Origin: Fibrobacter sp. UWB2
GTDB lineage: Bacteria > Fibrobacterota > Fibrobacteria > Fibrobacterales > Fibrobacteraceae
NCBI RefSeq assembly: GCF_002210425.1
Contig: NZ_MWQK01000001.1
Span: forward strand, 186,001-250,000
Direction: 5' to 3'
DNA: 64,000 nucleotides
The notes beneath the pieces are model-generated. The model worked only from the letters and a program-made list of their open reading frames with translations. It ran no database searches and was not told where the DNA came from. Shown one piece after another: positions 14,895 through 23,379 of this stretch. How positions within the stretch are numbered: the first letter of the stretch is position 1; every line of letters starts with the position of its first letter. Position numbers and translations under genes: made by a program.

Positions 14895-15569
14895 TTAAGC
14901 TTTTTGCATATCGATGGCGCATAGAAACGCTATGGCCTGTTCTGCGGCGGTATCGAAGTTGTTGTGCAACATCTTGAGCTGTGCAAGTTGGTTTGCTATA
15001 TCGACGTTTTTAAATGTTGGATCGGCCTTGGATTCGTCGGTCGTGAGGCGAAGTGCTATGGCGCAAACGGCGTTCGGGTAAGGGACTCCTGCAACGGGAG
15101 CGTAAGTCTCGGGGATGAGCTCGTCTGCGAAAATGAATGTACGCGTGTCTGCGCTTTCACTTTCGAGGGCGGCAATGCAATCCGTGAGGCCTGTGGTAAA
15201 GGCGTCCTTCCCAGAGAATACTGCGGAATAGCCTGCGGTGTTCGTTTCGAGAATCGACGCGTTTGCAATGGAGGCGTTAAAAACGGAAAGACTAAAATGC
15301 GCGGGCGAGACCATGCCTGTGTCGAGAAGCGTCTGCGAAATTTTCAGTTGCTGGCTGATTTCTCCGAACTGCGATGCAAATGTCACCTTGCAGGGCGTGA
15401 GCTTGTTGCCTTCGTTGTCGCGAGAAACTTGATCGCTTACGAGAACTACCATGCGCGAAATGTAGCTCAGACGGCGGCGCGTCAGCATGGGAACGAACGA
15501 TACGTCCGGCTTGGGGCGCGCTTCTGTCGGCACAAAGCTTGCTAATCTTTCGATGAAAACTTTTTGCAT
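14895..15569 (-). CDS. Ketosynthase-like chain-length factor (ApeC type)
   Basis: 224 aa, about half a ketosynthase, matching the N-terminal ketosynthase-like family (ketoacyl-synt_2) found in aryl-polyene and flexirubin loci. It starts MQKVFIERLASFVPTE. The region FASQFGEISQQLKISQTLLD and SPAHFSLSVFNASIAN fits. The usual active-site Cys and the two His motifs are missing, so it should not condense by itself. Known ApeC pairs with ApeO as a ketosynthase/chain-length-factor dimer. Lies between the methyltransferase (14 nt) and the PlsC-like gene. Confidence 0.82.
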   Translation of the reverse strand: MQKVFIERLASFVPTEARPKPDVSFVPMLTRRRLSYISRMVVLVSDQVSRDNEGNKLTPCKVTFASQFGEISQQLKISQTLLDTGMVSPAHFSLSVFNASIANASILETNTAGYSAVFSGKDAFTTGLTDCIAALESESADTRTFIFADELIPETYAPVAGVPYPNAVCAIALRLTTDESKADPTFKNVDIANQLAQLKMLHNNFDTAAEQAIAFLCAIDMQKA

Positions 15570-15583
15570 AATTTACGCCGGGC

Positions 15584-16687
15584 TTATTTTTTGTGGAAGC
15601 GGAGGAGGGAATAGGCGTTCGGGCCTACGCCGTGGTGCGCTTCCTTGAGCTCGAAACCTGCAATTTCGATGGCCTTTTTGAGTTCTTCATAGCGGTACAT
15701 TTTGCTGTTGCCGTTTGCGATGCAGGTAAAGTAAAGCGACGTGGCCTGGAGCGAGTATGCGGCGGCTTCAAACCGCTGCTTGTCCCAAAGCGGTTCGAGA
15801 ACGTATACGTCTGTTTCTGGAGTAGCGGCCTTGTGGATCTTTGTCAAGATTTTTGTGATTTGCTTGAGCGAGAAGCAGTCCAGAAATTGGCTCATCCAGA
15901 CGGCGTTTGCACCTTGCGGAAATTCGGTCGTGTCGTCGAGAACATTGCAGGCGATAGTGTCAATACGGTCTTTAAAGCCTGCTTGTGCGGCATTCTTTTC
16001 GGCGACAGCGGTTTGCCCCGGAAGGTCGATGATGGAAACTTGTACGTCTGCGTTGTATTTGCAGCAGGCAATGGCCCATTTTGCAGTGTTTCCGCCAATG
16101 TCAAAAAGTCTTGGCTGCTTCAGTTCTGCAAGCTTTTCGAATACGATTGGGAGTGCTTCGGGGAATGCCAAGTCAGAATAGAAATGGTCAAATCCGAACC
16201 AGCTCTTTTTCTGCTGATCGGTAAGCTGGGAGAGGCCTTCGTAGACGGTTTTCCACGGACCGAGGTGGGGGAGTCCTGAGGGCTTCCCTTCGCGGATGGA
16301 CTGCTCGAGATTTTCGGCACCGCGGTAGCAGATGTCCTGCGAAAAGTCCATGTTCACTTGCGTCATTTCGTCGTTTAAGAGGAAAAATCCAATTTTTCCG
16401 AGCGTGAGGCGCAGGTCATCTTCGCTGGAATCCTTGTGGAGCTTGATGGCTCCCATGCCAAGTCCCATTTCTACAAGAACGCCTACTCCGTAAAGCGAAA
16501 TGTCTAGCTTCTGAGCAATTTCCGAAATGGTAATGCCTTTTTTGCGCGATTTGCTGATTTCTTCTAAAATGCCCATGTCTCTGAGGGCGCGGGCCGCTTG
16601 GAAACTGAGGGGGGCAAATGCAATTTTTTGAGCTTCAAACTTGGCGTTTACAGCGTCGATGGAATCGTTTTTATAAAAATCGAACAT
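15584..16687 (-). CDS. SAM-dependent O-methyltransferase of the aryl-polyene cluster (ApeB type)
   Basis: 367 aa. An N-terminal winged-helix dimerisation domain (ARALRDMGILEEISKS, ITISEIAQKLDIS) precedes a Rossmann methyltransferase domain with the SAM motif LFDIGGNTAKWA (about residue 196) and IDLPGQTAVAEKNAA. This is the O-methyltransferase family 2 architecture. First gene of the minus arm, divergent from the ACP arm over a 95-bp shared promoter region. Likely methylates the ring hydroxyl or a ring carbon of the aryl head group; the position cannot be read from sequence. Confidence 0.82.
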   Translation of the reverse strand: MFDFYKNDSIDAVNAKFEAQKIAFAPLSFQAARALRDMGILEEISKSRKKGITISEIAQKLDISLYGVGVLVEMGLGMGAIKLHKDSSEDDLRLTLGKIGFFLLNDEMTQVNMDFSQDICYRGAENLEQSIREGKPSGLPHLGPWKTVYEGLSQLTDQQKKSWFGFDHFYSDLAFPEALPIVFEKLAELKQPRLFDIGGNTAKWAIACCKYNADVQVSIIDLPGQTAVAEKNAAQAGFKDRIDTIACNVLDDTTEFPQGANAVWMSQFLDCFSLKQITKILTKIHKAATPETDVYVLEPLWDKQRFEAAAYSLQATSLYFTCIANGNSKMYRYEELKKAIEIAGFELKEAHHGVGPNAYSLLRFHKK

Positions 16688-16711
16688 GGTGTCTCTAAAA
16701 ATAATGTTCCC

Positions 16712-16739
16712 TTAATATAAAATTATTTTTCTATATTGC
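16712..16739. promoter_or_regulatory. Divergent promoters of the aryl-polyene cluster
   Basis: Two TAnnTTTG-like elements in the AT-rich gap between the cluster arms: TATATTAA on the minus strand (16719-16712) towards the methyltransferase, and TATATTGC on the plus strand (16732-16739), after a T-run, towards the first ACP. Confidence 0.5.
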
Positions 16740-16782
16740 CTATCCAAGAAAATGTAAACCTTGATTGAGGTCGCTAAAATAT

Positions 16783-17058
16783 ATGTCCGATTTGAATACC
16801 CGTATTAAAGAAGTCATGATTGAGTCTTTGGAACTGGAAGATATTACCCCAGCCGATATTGTGGATTCTGCACCGATTTTTGGTAAGAACGCTGCTGGCG
16901 AAGGGCTTGGTCTGGATTCGATTGACGCTTTGGAATTGGGCATTGCAATTAAGGAAAATTTTGGTGTATCTTTCTCGACGGTTAAGGAAGAGACCAAACA
17001 GCATTTTGCTTCGGTGGATGCGCTTGCCGCTTACATTTCTGCAAATTCTAAGGGCTAA
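16783..17058 (+). CDS. Acyl carrier protein 1 of the aryl-polyene cluster
   Basis: 91 aa. The phosphopantetheine attachment motif is LGLDSIDALEL, Ser about residue 48. The flanking acidic helices (ELEDITPADIV, NFGVSFSTVKEE) are ACP-like. It carries the growing polyene as a thioester. The ATG at 16783 is chosen over a TTG at 16765, because the family N-terminus is MSDLNTRIKEVM. It lies 3 nt before the second ACP. Corresponds to ApeE or ApeF; which one cannot be settled here. No phosphopantetheinyl transferase gene is in the cluster. Confidence 0.9.
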   Translation: MSDLNTRIKEVMIESLELEDITPADIVDSAPIFGKNAAGEGLGLDSIDALELGIAIKENFGVSFSTVKEETKQHFASVDALAAYISANSKG

Positions 17059-17061
17059 TCC

Positions 17062-17319
17062 ATGGACAAACAGGTCATTTTCGAAAAGATTAAGGCTGCC
17101 CTTATTGAAGATTTCGACTTGGAAGAAAATCGAATCGTTCCTGAAGCTCGCCTTTACGAAGACTTGGAATTGGATAGCATTGATGCTGTGGACTTGATCG
17201 TGAAGCTTAAGTCGTTTTTGCCGAGAAACATCGACCCGGAAGCATTCAAAAAAATGCGTACTCTTGAGAACGTGGTCGATGGTATCTATAATCTTGTTCA
17301 AAATTCGGAATCTAAGTAA
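17062..17319 (+). CDS. Acyl carrier protein 2 of the aryl-polyene cluster
   Basis: 85 aa. The attachment motif LELDSIDAVDL has its Ser at about residue 39. It differs enough from the first ACP to suggest separate jobs, as with ApeE and ApeF, where one carries starter and extender intermediates and the other partners with different enzymes. Its TAA overlaps the ATG of the next gene (TAATG), so translation is coupled to the ligase fusion. Confidence 0.9.
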   Translation: MDKQVIFEKIKAALIEDFDLEENRIVPEARLYEDLELDSIDAVDLIVKLKSFLPRNIDPEAFKKMRTLENVVDGIYNLVQNSESK

Positions 17320-19685
17320 TGAAACAGGTTGCGGGAAAGATTTTCTTTACCGCGATTTCTGTTTTGTATCCGGTCCTTGTCTATTGCGGAATTAGGTACT
17401 GGGGACTTTCGCCACGGCGCATGAGCTTGATGCTTTTGGCGCTTGGCTTTTACCATTTCTTGAATTTTACGCGTAGCAAGTCAAAGGCGGATCGTGGGCG
17501 TACGGGGGCTCTCGTTGCGCTGATTTTGGTGTGCGCACTTGTCGCATTCTTTGCAAATAACATTTTATTTGTCAAGTTTTATCCGGTGCTTGTGAACTTG
17601 AGCTTGCTTGCGTTTTTCGGATTTACGCTATGGCGACCGCCGAGCTTTGCGTTCCGAATGGCGTGCCTGGGGAACAAGTCGTTGAATACATCGCCTTCGT
17701 TTAAGGCGGTGGAGCGTTATTGCAATAAGGTGACTTTTGCATGGTGCCTCTTTTTTGTCGTGAACGGATCGGTTTCTGCGCTTACCGTTTTCGTGGGTTC
17801 CGATAAGATTTGGTCGTTGTACAATGGACTTATTTCTTACATTTTAATTGGTTTATTTTTCATTGTGGAATATTTGGTTCGAAAAATGGTACAGAGTAAA
17901 ATGCAGTCGTATGTTCCTGTCTGTGATTTGGAACGTGATTCTCGCCCGGATGGTGCGCTTGTCGCCGAAGGTAAGACTTGGGGCGATTTTGTAAGTGATG
18001 TTTCCAAGGTACGTTATTATCTGGAAGCTCGTGAAAATGTGCCGTGGATTTTGCATTGCGAAGATTCGTATTACTTTACGGTTTCTTTGCTAGCGATGCT
18101 CCAGAGCGGGCGCAAGGCGCTTGTGACTGCGAATCGCCAAGAAGCGTTTATCAAGGAAATCAAGAAGCCTGAATATGGATTCTTGACGGATGAACCGTTT
18201 GCTGGTAGTGTTGCTGGCGCGAACGAAATGCCGGCGACTTTGATCCAGGATGTGCTTGGTAATGAAAATGCGCATTGTTCGGATGGTGACAAAGCTCGCA
18301 AAATCAAGTTCGGCAAGTTCGACAAGTCCAAAGCCGAGATGGTGATGTACACGTCGGGTACGACGGGTGAACCGAAGGCTGTGTACAAGCGCTTTTTGCA
18401 ATTTGAAAATGAACTTTTCGAACTTGTGAAAGTCTTTGGAAATGACTGGGTCAACCGCAAGGTTTATAGCACGGTCAATCACCACCATATTTACGGCTTG
18501 TTGTTTACGGCGCTTTTGCCGATTGCGACTGGGCTTCCGTTCCGCAGGCATCGTATTGATTTTCCGACGGAACTAGCAAATATTGCAGGGGAAGCTGCGG
18601 TAATCGCTTCGAGCCCTGCGTTCTTGAAACGTTTATCTGCAGAAACGGATAAGCCGATTGACTTTAAATGTCCTCCGATTATTTATTCGTCCGGCGGTCC
18701 GTTACCCGAAGAGGTGGCGCGCAAGGCCTGTGAACTGACGGGATTTTGGACGATGGAAATTTACGGCAGTACCGAGACGGGTGGCATTGCGTATAGGCAA
18801 TCCAAGAATGGACCGGTGTGGACTCCGTTTGAAGTTTGCAAGATGAGCGTTGCCGAAAACGGTTGCCTGAACATCAAGTCGAGTTATATTCTAGAACCCG
18901 AAGGCTTTACGACAGGTGACTTGGTGGACCTTTATGACGACGGCCGATTCTTGCTCAAGGGCCGTTCGGATTCGATTGTGAAGATTGAAGAAAAACGCAT
19001 CTCGCTCCCGGAAGTGGAAATGCGCTTGAAGCAGACTGGGTTGGTGCAAGATGTGCGCGTGGTGCCGATGGTGGGTAAACGCCAGTATTTGGCGGCCGCG
19101 ATTGTACTGAACGAAGTTGGACGCACAAAGTTTGCGGGCTCGCCCAAACTTGCGATCAATAATTATTTCCACGATTACTTGCTCAAGTTTATCGAGAATA
19201 CGGTTTCACCGAAGAAGTGGCGCTATCTTGAAGAACTTCCGCAGAATACGGAAGGCAAGATTCGCATGCGCGATATCCAGGCGCTATTTGGCCTTGCCGA
19301 AAGTCCGAACTTCAAGATTCTCAAGTTCCGCCGTGAACCGGGCGCTTTGACCGCTAAGCTTTTGTTCCCGGCGACGAGTGATTACTACGATGGTCATTTC
19401 CCGGAATTTAAACTGTTGCCTGCAGTGGTACAAGTGGATATGGTTTTGCGCTTGGCGCGGAACTTCTTGGAAGTGCCAAAGGAACTTTCCAAGATGAACC
19501 GTACGCGTTTTGCAAATCCCATTTTGCCGGATGTTCCTGTAATGGTGAAAATCACGTACGATGCGGATGCGGGTAAGGTGACGTTTGCGTACACGAGCGA
19601 AGATGGTGAAACTTCGTATTCAAATGGTTCGTTGATGATGAACACTTCAACAGGTGATGCTGGCGAGGGCGAAAATCGTGGATAA
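17319..19685 (+). CDS. Three-part fusion: COG4648-like membrane domain, acyl-ACP ligase, hotdog dehydratase (ApeG-H-I type)
   Basis: 788 aa. Residues 1-190 hold about six membrane helices like the COG4648 proteins of aryl-polyene loci. Residues about 230-650 form an adenylate-forming ligase: P-loop VMYTSGTTGEPKAV at about 340-353, IYGSTETGG and TGDLVDLYDDGRFLLKGR. Residues about 675-788 match a FabA/FabZ-like hotdog dehydratase (YDGHFPEFKLLPAVVQVD). In enterobacterial clusters these are three separate proteins, ApeG, ApeH and ApeI. The ligase would load the aryl acid onto ACP at the membrane. No internal stop or frameshift; overlaps both neighbours. Confidence 0.85.
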   Translation: MKQVAGKIFFTAISVLYPVLVYCGIRYWGLSPRRMSLMLLALGFYHFLNFTRSKSKADRGRTGALVALILVCALVAFFANNILFVKFYPVLVNLSLLAFFGFTLWRPPSFAFRMACLGNKSLNTSPSFKAVERYCNKVTFAWCLFFVVNGSVSALTVFVGSDKIWSLYNGLISYILIGLFFIVEYLVRKMVQSKMQSYVPVCDLERDSRPDGALVAEGKTWGDFVSDVSKVRYYLEARENVPWILHCEDSYYFTVSLLAMLQSGRKALVTANRQEAFIKEIKKPEYGFLTDEPFAGSVAGANEMPATLIQDVLGNENAHCSDGDKARKIKFGKFDKSKAEMVMYTSGTTGEPKAVYKRFLQFENELFELVKVFGNDWVNRKVYSTVNHHHIYGLLFTALLPIATGLPFRRHRIDFPTELANIAGEAAVIASSPAFLKRLSAETDKPIDFKCPPIIYSSGGPLPEEVARKACELTGFWTMEIYGSTETGGIAYRQSKNGPVWTPFEVCKMSVAENGCLNIKSSYILEPEGFTTGDLVDLYDDGRFLLKGRSDSIVKIEEKRISLPEVEMRLKQTGLVQDVRVVPMVGKRQYLAAAIVLNEVGRTKFAGSPKLAINNYFHDYLLKFIENTVSPKKWRYLEELPQNTEGKIRMRDIQALFGLAESPNFKILKFRREPGALTAKLLFPATSDYYDGHFPEFKLLPAVVQVDMVLRLARNFLEVPKELSKMNRTRFANPILPDVPVMVKITYDADAGKVTFAYTSEDGETSYSNGSLMMNTSTGDAGEGENRG

Positions 19686-20427
19686 TGCGGTAAAAGTTTG
19701 CGCCATAGTGCCTGTTTATCGCCACGAAAATGCATCGCGCCATGTCGTGAAATCCCTTGTCGATTTGAACATTCCTGTGATTCTCATTGACGATGGAAAC
19801 GCTTCTGAAGGTCATGAAATTCTTGTGCAGATTGCAAAAGAATTTGCGAATGTCGAACTTGTGACGCATAAATGCAATCTTGGCAAAGGCGCTGCAATGC
19901 GTTCTGGTATGGATGCTGCTGTTGTGGCGGGTTTCACGCACGCTTTGCAGGTCGATGCCGACGGCCAACACGATATGAAGGCGATTCCGTTTTTTATAAA
20001 CGAGACGAAGGAACATCCTGAAGACTTGATTTGCGGTTACCCGGAATACGATGAATCTGTGCCCAAGGCTCGAGAACAGGGCCGAAAGATTACGAATTTT
20101 TGGGTGGCGATTGAAACGCTTTCGCTCAAGATTCCCGATGCCATGTGCGGTTTCCGTGTGTATCCGCTTAAGACGTCTTGGCCTGTGATGAAACGTTTGC
20201 ACAACAATCGTATGGGATTCGATATCGAAATTATTGTTAGGCTTGCGTGGGCAGGCGTGCCGATGCGCTTTTTCCCGGTGAAGGTGAATTACCCGAAAGA
20301 TGGTGTTTCGAACTTTAGAATGTTCCATGACAACGTTGTGATTTCGATGACGCATACGATGCTTTGCTTTGGCATGTTCTTTAGGCTCCCTTTGCTTTTG
20401 TCGCGCCGCCTGTTTAAAAAGAAATAG
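19678..20427 (+). CDS. Family 2 glycosyltransferase of the aryl-polyene cluster
   Basis: 249 aa. GT-A fold motifs: VCAIVPVYRH near the start, VILIDDGNASEG, GKGAAMRSGMDAA and the DxD-type metal site LQVDADGQHD. No membrane helix. A GTG at 19678 is preferred, overlapping the previous gene by 8 nt with GAGG 8 nt upstream; further upstream ATGs lie well inside the ligase fusion. In E. coli-type clusters a GT2 domain is joined to an acyltransferase (ApeJ); here the two are separate adjacent genes. Probably adds a sugar to the lipid-linked polyene. Confidence 0.83.
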   Translation: MDNAVKVCAIVPVYRHENASRHVVKSLVDLNIPVILIDDGNASEGHEILVQIAKEFANVELVTHKCNLGKGAAMRSGMDAAVVAGFTHALQVDADGQHDMKAIPFFINETKEHPEDLICGYPEYDESVPKAREQGRKITNFWVAIETLSLKIPDAMCGFRVYPLKTSWPVMKRLHNNRMGFDIEIIVRLAWAGVPMRFFPVKVNYPKDGVSNFRMFHDNVVISMTHTMLCFGMFFRLPLLLSRRLFKKK

Positions 20428-20429
20428 TT

Positions 20430-21383
20430 ATGAGCAAGCATTGGTCCGAAATTGAAGAAGTGGGCGGAAGTGTTTGGCATTTCCGTTTTATGCTTTGGGT
20501 CGTGTGCCATTTGCCGTTGTTTCTTGTTGAATTGTGTACGGCTGTAATATGCTTCTTTTTCTGGCTTGGGGCTGCACCTGTTCGTGCGCGTTCGAAAATT
20601 TATTTGGAACACTTGCGAAAATTGGGCGTACGCGTGGGTGCGTTTGGAACGTATAAGCACATCCTTTCGTTTGCGCTTTCGATGGTCGAAAAGTTACGAG
20701 GCTGGAAGGGCGCAATCAAGCTCAATCAGATTGAATCGCAGAATGACGACTTGCAGATGCTCGTTTCGCAAATGAATCAAGGGCAGGGTGCGTTTCTGCT
20801 TTGTTCGCATCTAGGCAATATGGAAATGCTTCGTTCGCTCACTGAATATGGCGAGTTCCATACTTCGAGAAAGTTTCAGGTTTTCCCGGTAGTCGATTTG
20901 TCGGGATCGAAAAAGTTCAATGCGCTTTTGCGTGAACTGAATCCGGAATTGATGGAAAATGTAATTGATGCTAATTCCATTGATGTGGATTCAGCCATTT
21001 GGATGAAAGAGAAAATTGCAGATGGAAATCTTGTGGTGATTGCGGGAGATCGTACATCTGCTCATACGCGAAATCGTGTACTCGAAACAACGTTCTTGGG
21101 TGAGACTGCGAATTTCCCGGAAGGCGCTTTTTCACTGGCGGGCATTTTGAACGCTCCCGTTTACTTTGTATTTGCGATTCGCAAACATGACTTTAATATC
21201 CGTTCGTCTTACGAAATGCACGTGGTGCGTGCCAAGACGAATTTGGACTGTTTGCGCAAGGAACGCCCTGTGCGCTTAAAAATGCTTTTGCAGGAATACA
21301 CTGAGCTGTTGGAAAGGCTGTGTAAAGAACATCCTTATCAGTGGTACAATTTCTACAATTTTTGGGACAGGTTAGATAAATAG
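20430..21383 (+). CDS. LpxL/HtrB-type lysophospholipid acyltransferase of the aryl-polyene cluster
   Basis: 317 aa. One N-terminal membrane helix (about 23-47) and the HX4E motif H127-L-G-N-M-E132 in LLCSHLGNME, with VVIAGDRTSAHTRNR and NFPEGAFSLAG typical of the LpxL/LpxM/HtrB family. Starts 2 nt after the glycosyltransferase. Probably transfers the polyene acyl chain or a fatty acid from ACP onto the glycolipid, as the acyltransferase half of ApeJ is thought to do. It ends 14 nt before the aromatic lyase. Confidence 0.83.
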   Translation: MSKHWSEIEEVGGSVWHFRFMLWVVCHLPLFLVELCTAVICFFFWLGAAPVRARSKIYLEHLRKLGVRVGAFGTYKHILSFALSMVEKLRGWKGAIKLNQIESQNDDLQMLVSQMNQGQGAFLLCSHLGNMEMLRSLTEYGEFHTSRKFQVFPVVDLSGSKKFNALLRELNPELMENVIDANSIDVDSAIWMKEKIADGNLVVIAGDRTSAHTRNRVLETTFLGETANFPEGAFSLAGILNAPVYFVFAIRKHDFNIRSSYEMHVVRAKTNLDCLRKERPVRLKMLLQEYTELLERLCKEHPYQWYNFYNFWDRLDK

Positions 21384-21397
21384 TGGAGAACAATTAA

Positions 21398-22924
21398 ATG
21401 AAAACCGTCGTTATTGGAAACGGTAAACTCTCGATTGAAGATGTTGTTGCGATTGCGAAAAAGCAAGTCGCAGTGGAACTTGATAGTTCTGCGGAATTCC
21501 AGAGAAAGATTGATTCTGGTGCAGAATTCTTGGACGAAGCGCTTGCAGAACATGGTGGCATTTATGGCGTGACAACAGGATATGGTGATTCCTGCACGCA
21601 GGTGTTGCCGCCGGAACATTACAGCCAGCTCCCGATCAACTTGACGCGTTTTCATGGATGCGGTCTCGGCGATTATTTTGATGCGGAGACGACCCGTGCA
21701 ATTATGGCGGTGCGTTTGAATACGCTTGCGCAAGGTTTCTCGGGCGTGAGCTATGCGCTTTTGAAAATCATTACGCAGTTTTTGCAGAACGATATTTTGC
21801 CGCTTATTCCGCAGGAAGGTTCCGTGGGGGCAAGTGGCGACTTGACTCCGCTTTCGTATTTGGCGGGTGCCGTGATTGGCGAACGCAATGTGATGTACAA
21901 GGGTGAACGACGTTCTTCTCTGGATGTGATGAAGGAACTGGGGATTACTCCGCATAAGTTCCGTCCGAAAGAAGCGATTGCTATCATGAACGGTACTGCG
22001 GCGATGAACGCAGTTGCTTGCATGGCTTATTCTCGTGCGGAATACCTTTCTGATCTTGCTTGTCGAATTACTGCGATGATTACGGTTGCGATGAAGGGCA
22101 ATGCGTATCACTATTATGAACGCTTGTTCGAAGCAAAACCGCATCCGGGCCTTGGCTTTGCCGCAAAGAAAATTCGTGAAGCCTTGAATCTCGATGTGGC
22201 GAAGAATGTGGTTCCCGAGAAAATCCAGGACCCGTATTCTTTGCGTTGCGCTCCGCATGTGATTGGACTTTTTTATGATTCTAGCGCGTTCTTGCGCCAA
22301 TTGATTGAAATTGAACTCAACAGTGCCAATGACAATCCGATTGTAGATCCGTTCACAAAGAACATTTTCCACGGTGGGCATTTCTATGGCGGGCATATTT
22401 GCCTTGCGATGGATACGCTCAAGAACATGGTTGCAAACATTGCGGACCTTTTGGACCGTCAGCTAGCGATGATTGTCGATATCAAGTTTAATCGCCATTT
22501 GCCGCCGAATCTTGCAGGGAGCAAGGGCAATTACGATATCAATCATGGCTTTAAGGCGGTGCAGATTGGTGTATCTGCTTGGACGGCAGAAGCTTTGCAT
22601 TTGACGATGCCGATGAGCGTGTTCAGCCGTTCGACAGAATGCCACAACCAAGACAAGGTCAGCATGGGGACGATTGCGGCCCGCGACTGCATCCGCGTCT
22701 TGGAGCTTTCGGAACAGGTGGCAGCGGCAACGCTTCTGGCTTCGGCTCAGGCACTTCGCATACGCTTGGAACGAGGTGAAATTTCGGAAGACCGCCTTAA
22801 GAATCTTCAAGAGACTTACAATCAGGTGTTCTCGAAGTTTGCTCCGCTTGAATGTGACCGTCAGCTGGAGCAGGATTTGCGCAATACGCTGGAGCTGATT
22901 CGCCAGAAATTTTACGCTGTATAA
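21398..22924 (+). CDS. Aromatic amino acid ammonia-lyase (HAL/PAL/TAL family)
   Basis: 508 aa. The MIO-forming triad Ala145-Ser146-Gly147 sits in GSVGASGDLTPLSYLAG. Other family blocks are YGVTTGYGDSC, NGTAAMNAV, QDPYSLRCAPHVIG and NSANDNPIVD. It likely deaminates Tyr (or Phe) to a cinnamic-type acid that starts the polyene, replacing the chorismate-derived 4-hydroxybenzoate starter of enterobacterial clusters. The two residues at the ring-selectivity position are Phe85-His86, not the usual pairs. Histidine catabolism is unlikely: no hutU or hutI nearby, and it sits mid-operon. SD GGAGA precedes the ATG. Confidence 0.88.
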   Translation: MKTVVIGNGKLSIEDVVAIAKKQVAVELDSSAEFQRKIDSGAEFLDEALAEHGGIYGVTTGYGDSCTQVLPPEHYSQLPINLTRFHGCGLGDYFDAETTRAIMAVRLNTLAQGFSGVSYALLKIITQFLQNDILPLIPQEGSVGASGDLTPLSYLAGAVIGERNVMYKGERRSSLDVMKELGITPHKFRPKEAIAIMNGTAAMNAVACMAYSRAEYLSDLACRITAMITVAMKGNAYHYYERLFEAKPHPGLGFAAKKIREALNLDVAKNVVPEKIQDPYSLRCAPHVIGLFYDSSAFLRQLIEIELNSANDNPIVDPFTKNIFHGGHFYGGHICLAMDTLKNMVANIADLLDRQLAMIVDIKFNRHLPPNLAGSKGNYDINHGFKAVQIGVSAWTAEALHLTMPMSVFSRSTECHNQDKVSMGTIAARDCIRVLELSEQVAAATLLASAQALRIRLERGEISEDRLKNLQETYNQVFSKFAPLECDRQLEQDLRNTLELIRQKFYAV

Positions 22925-22940
22925 AAGGACCTAAATTCGC

Positions 22941-23378
22941 ATGGCAGTAAAAAAAATTAAGGAAACGATCGAATTTCAAGTTGAATTTTACGATGTCGAT
23001 TCTATGCAAGTCGCATGGCATGGCAATTATGTAAAGTTCATGGAAGTCGCCCGTTGCGCACTTTTACGTAAAATTGGGTATGATTATAACGAAATGACGC
23101 GTAGCGGTTACATCTGGCCCGTCGTAGATTTGCATATTAAATATATCCGTCCGATGACTTTTATGCAGAGGATTCGTGCTGAGGTGACGCTTGAGGAATT
23201 CGAAGTCTGCATGAAACTCTCGTACAAGTTTATGGATGCCGAAACGGGTGCCTTGCTCACCAAAGCAGAAAGTACCCAGATGGCGGTTGAAGTGAAAACG
23301 AAAGATTCGCTTTGGGCTTGCCCAGCTTGCTTTGTGGACAAGGTCAGAGCGTTCTTGGCAAACGATAAGGTGGTGTAA
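22941..23378 (+). CDS. Hotdog thioesterase of the aryl-polyene cluster (ApeK type)
   Basis: 145 aa, YbgC/4HBT family: EFYDVDSMQVAWHGNYVKF carries the catalytic Asp and the adjoining His-Gly-Asn-Tyr, followed by VDLHIKYIRPM. Cytoplasmic. In aryl-polyene synthesis ApeK is thought to release or proofread ACP-bound chains. SD AAAGGA 10 nt upstream. It ends 1 nt before the next gene (TAA then ATG). Confidence 0.87.
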   Translation: MAVKKIKETIEFQVEFYDVDSMQVAWHGNYVKFMEVARCALLRKIGYDYNEMTRSGYIWPVVDLHIKYIRPMTFMQRIRAEVTLEEFEVCMKLSYKFMDAETGALLTKAESTQMAVEVKTKDSLWACPACFVDKVRAFLANDKVV

Positions 23379-23379
23379 A

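Noticed and set aside
21398-22924. Histidine ammonia-lyase of histidine breakdown (hutH)
   Set aside because: No hutU, hutI or hutG nearby and the gene sits inside the pigment operon; the ring-selectivity pair is not the HAL Ser-His.
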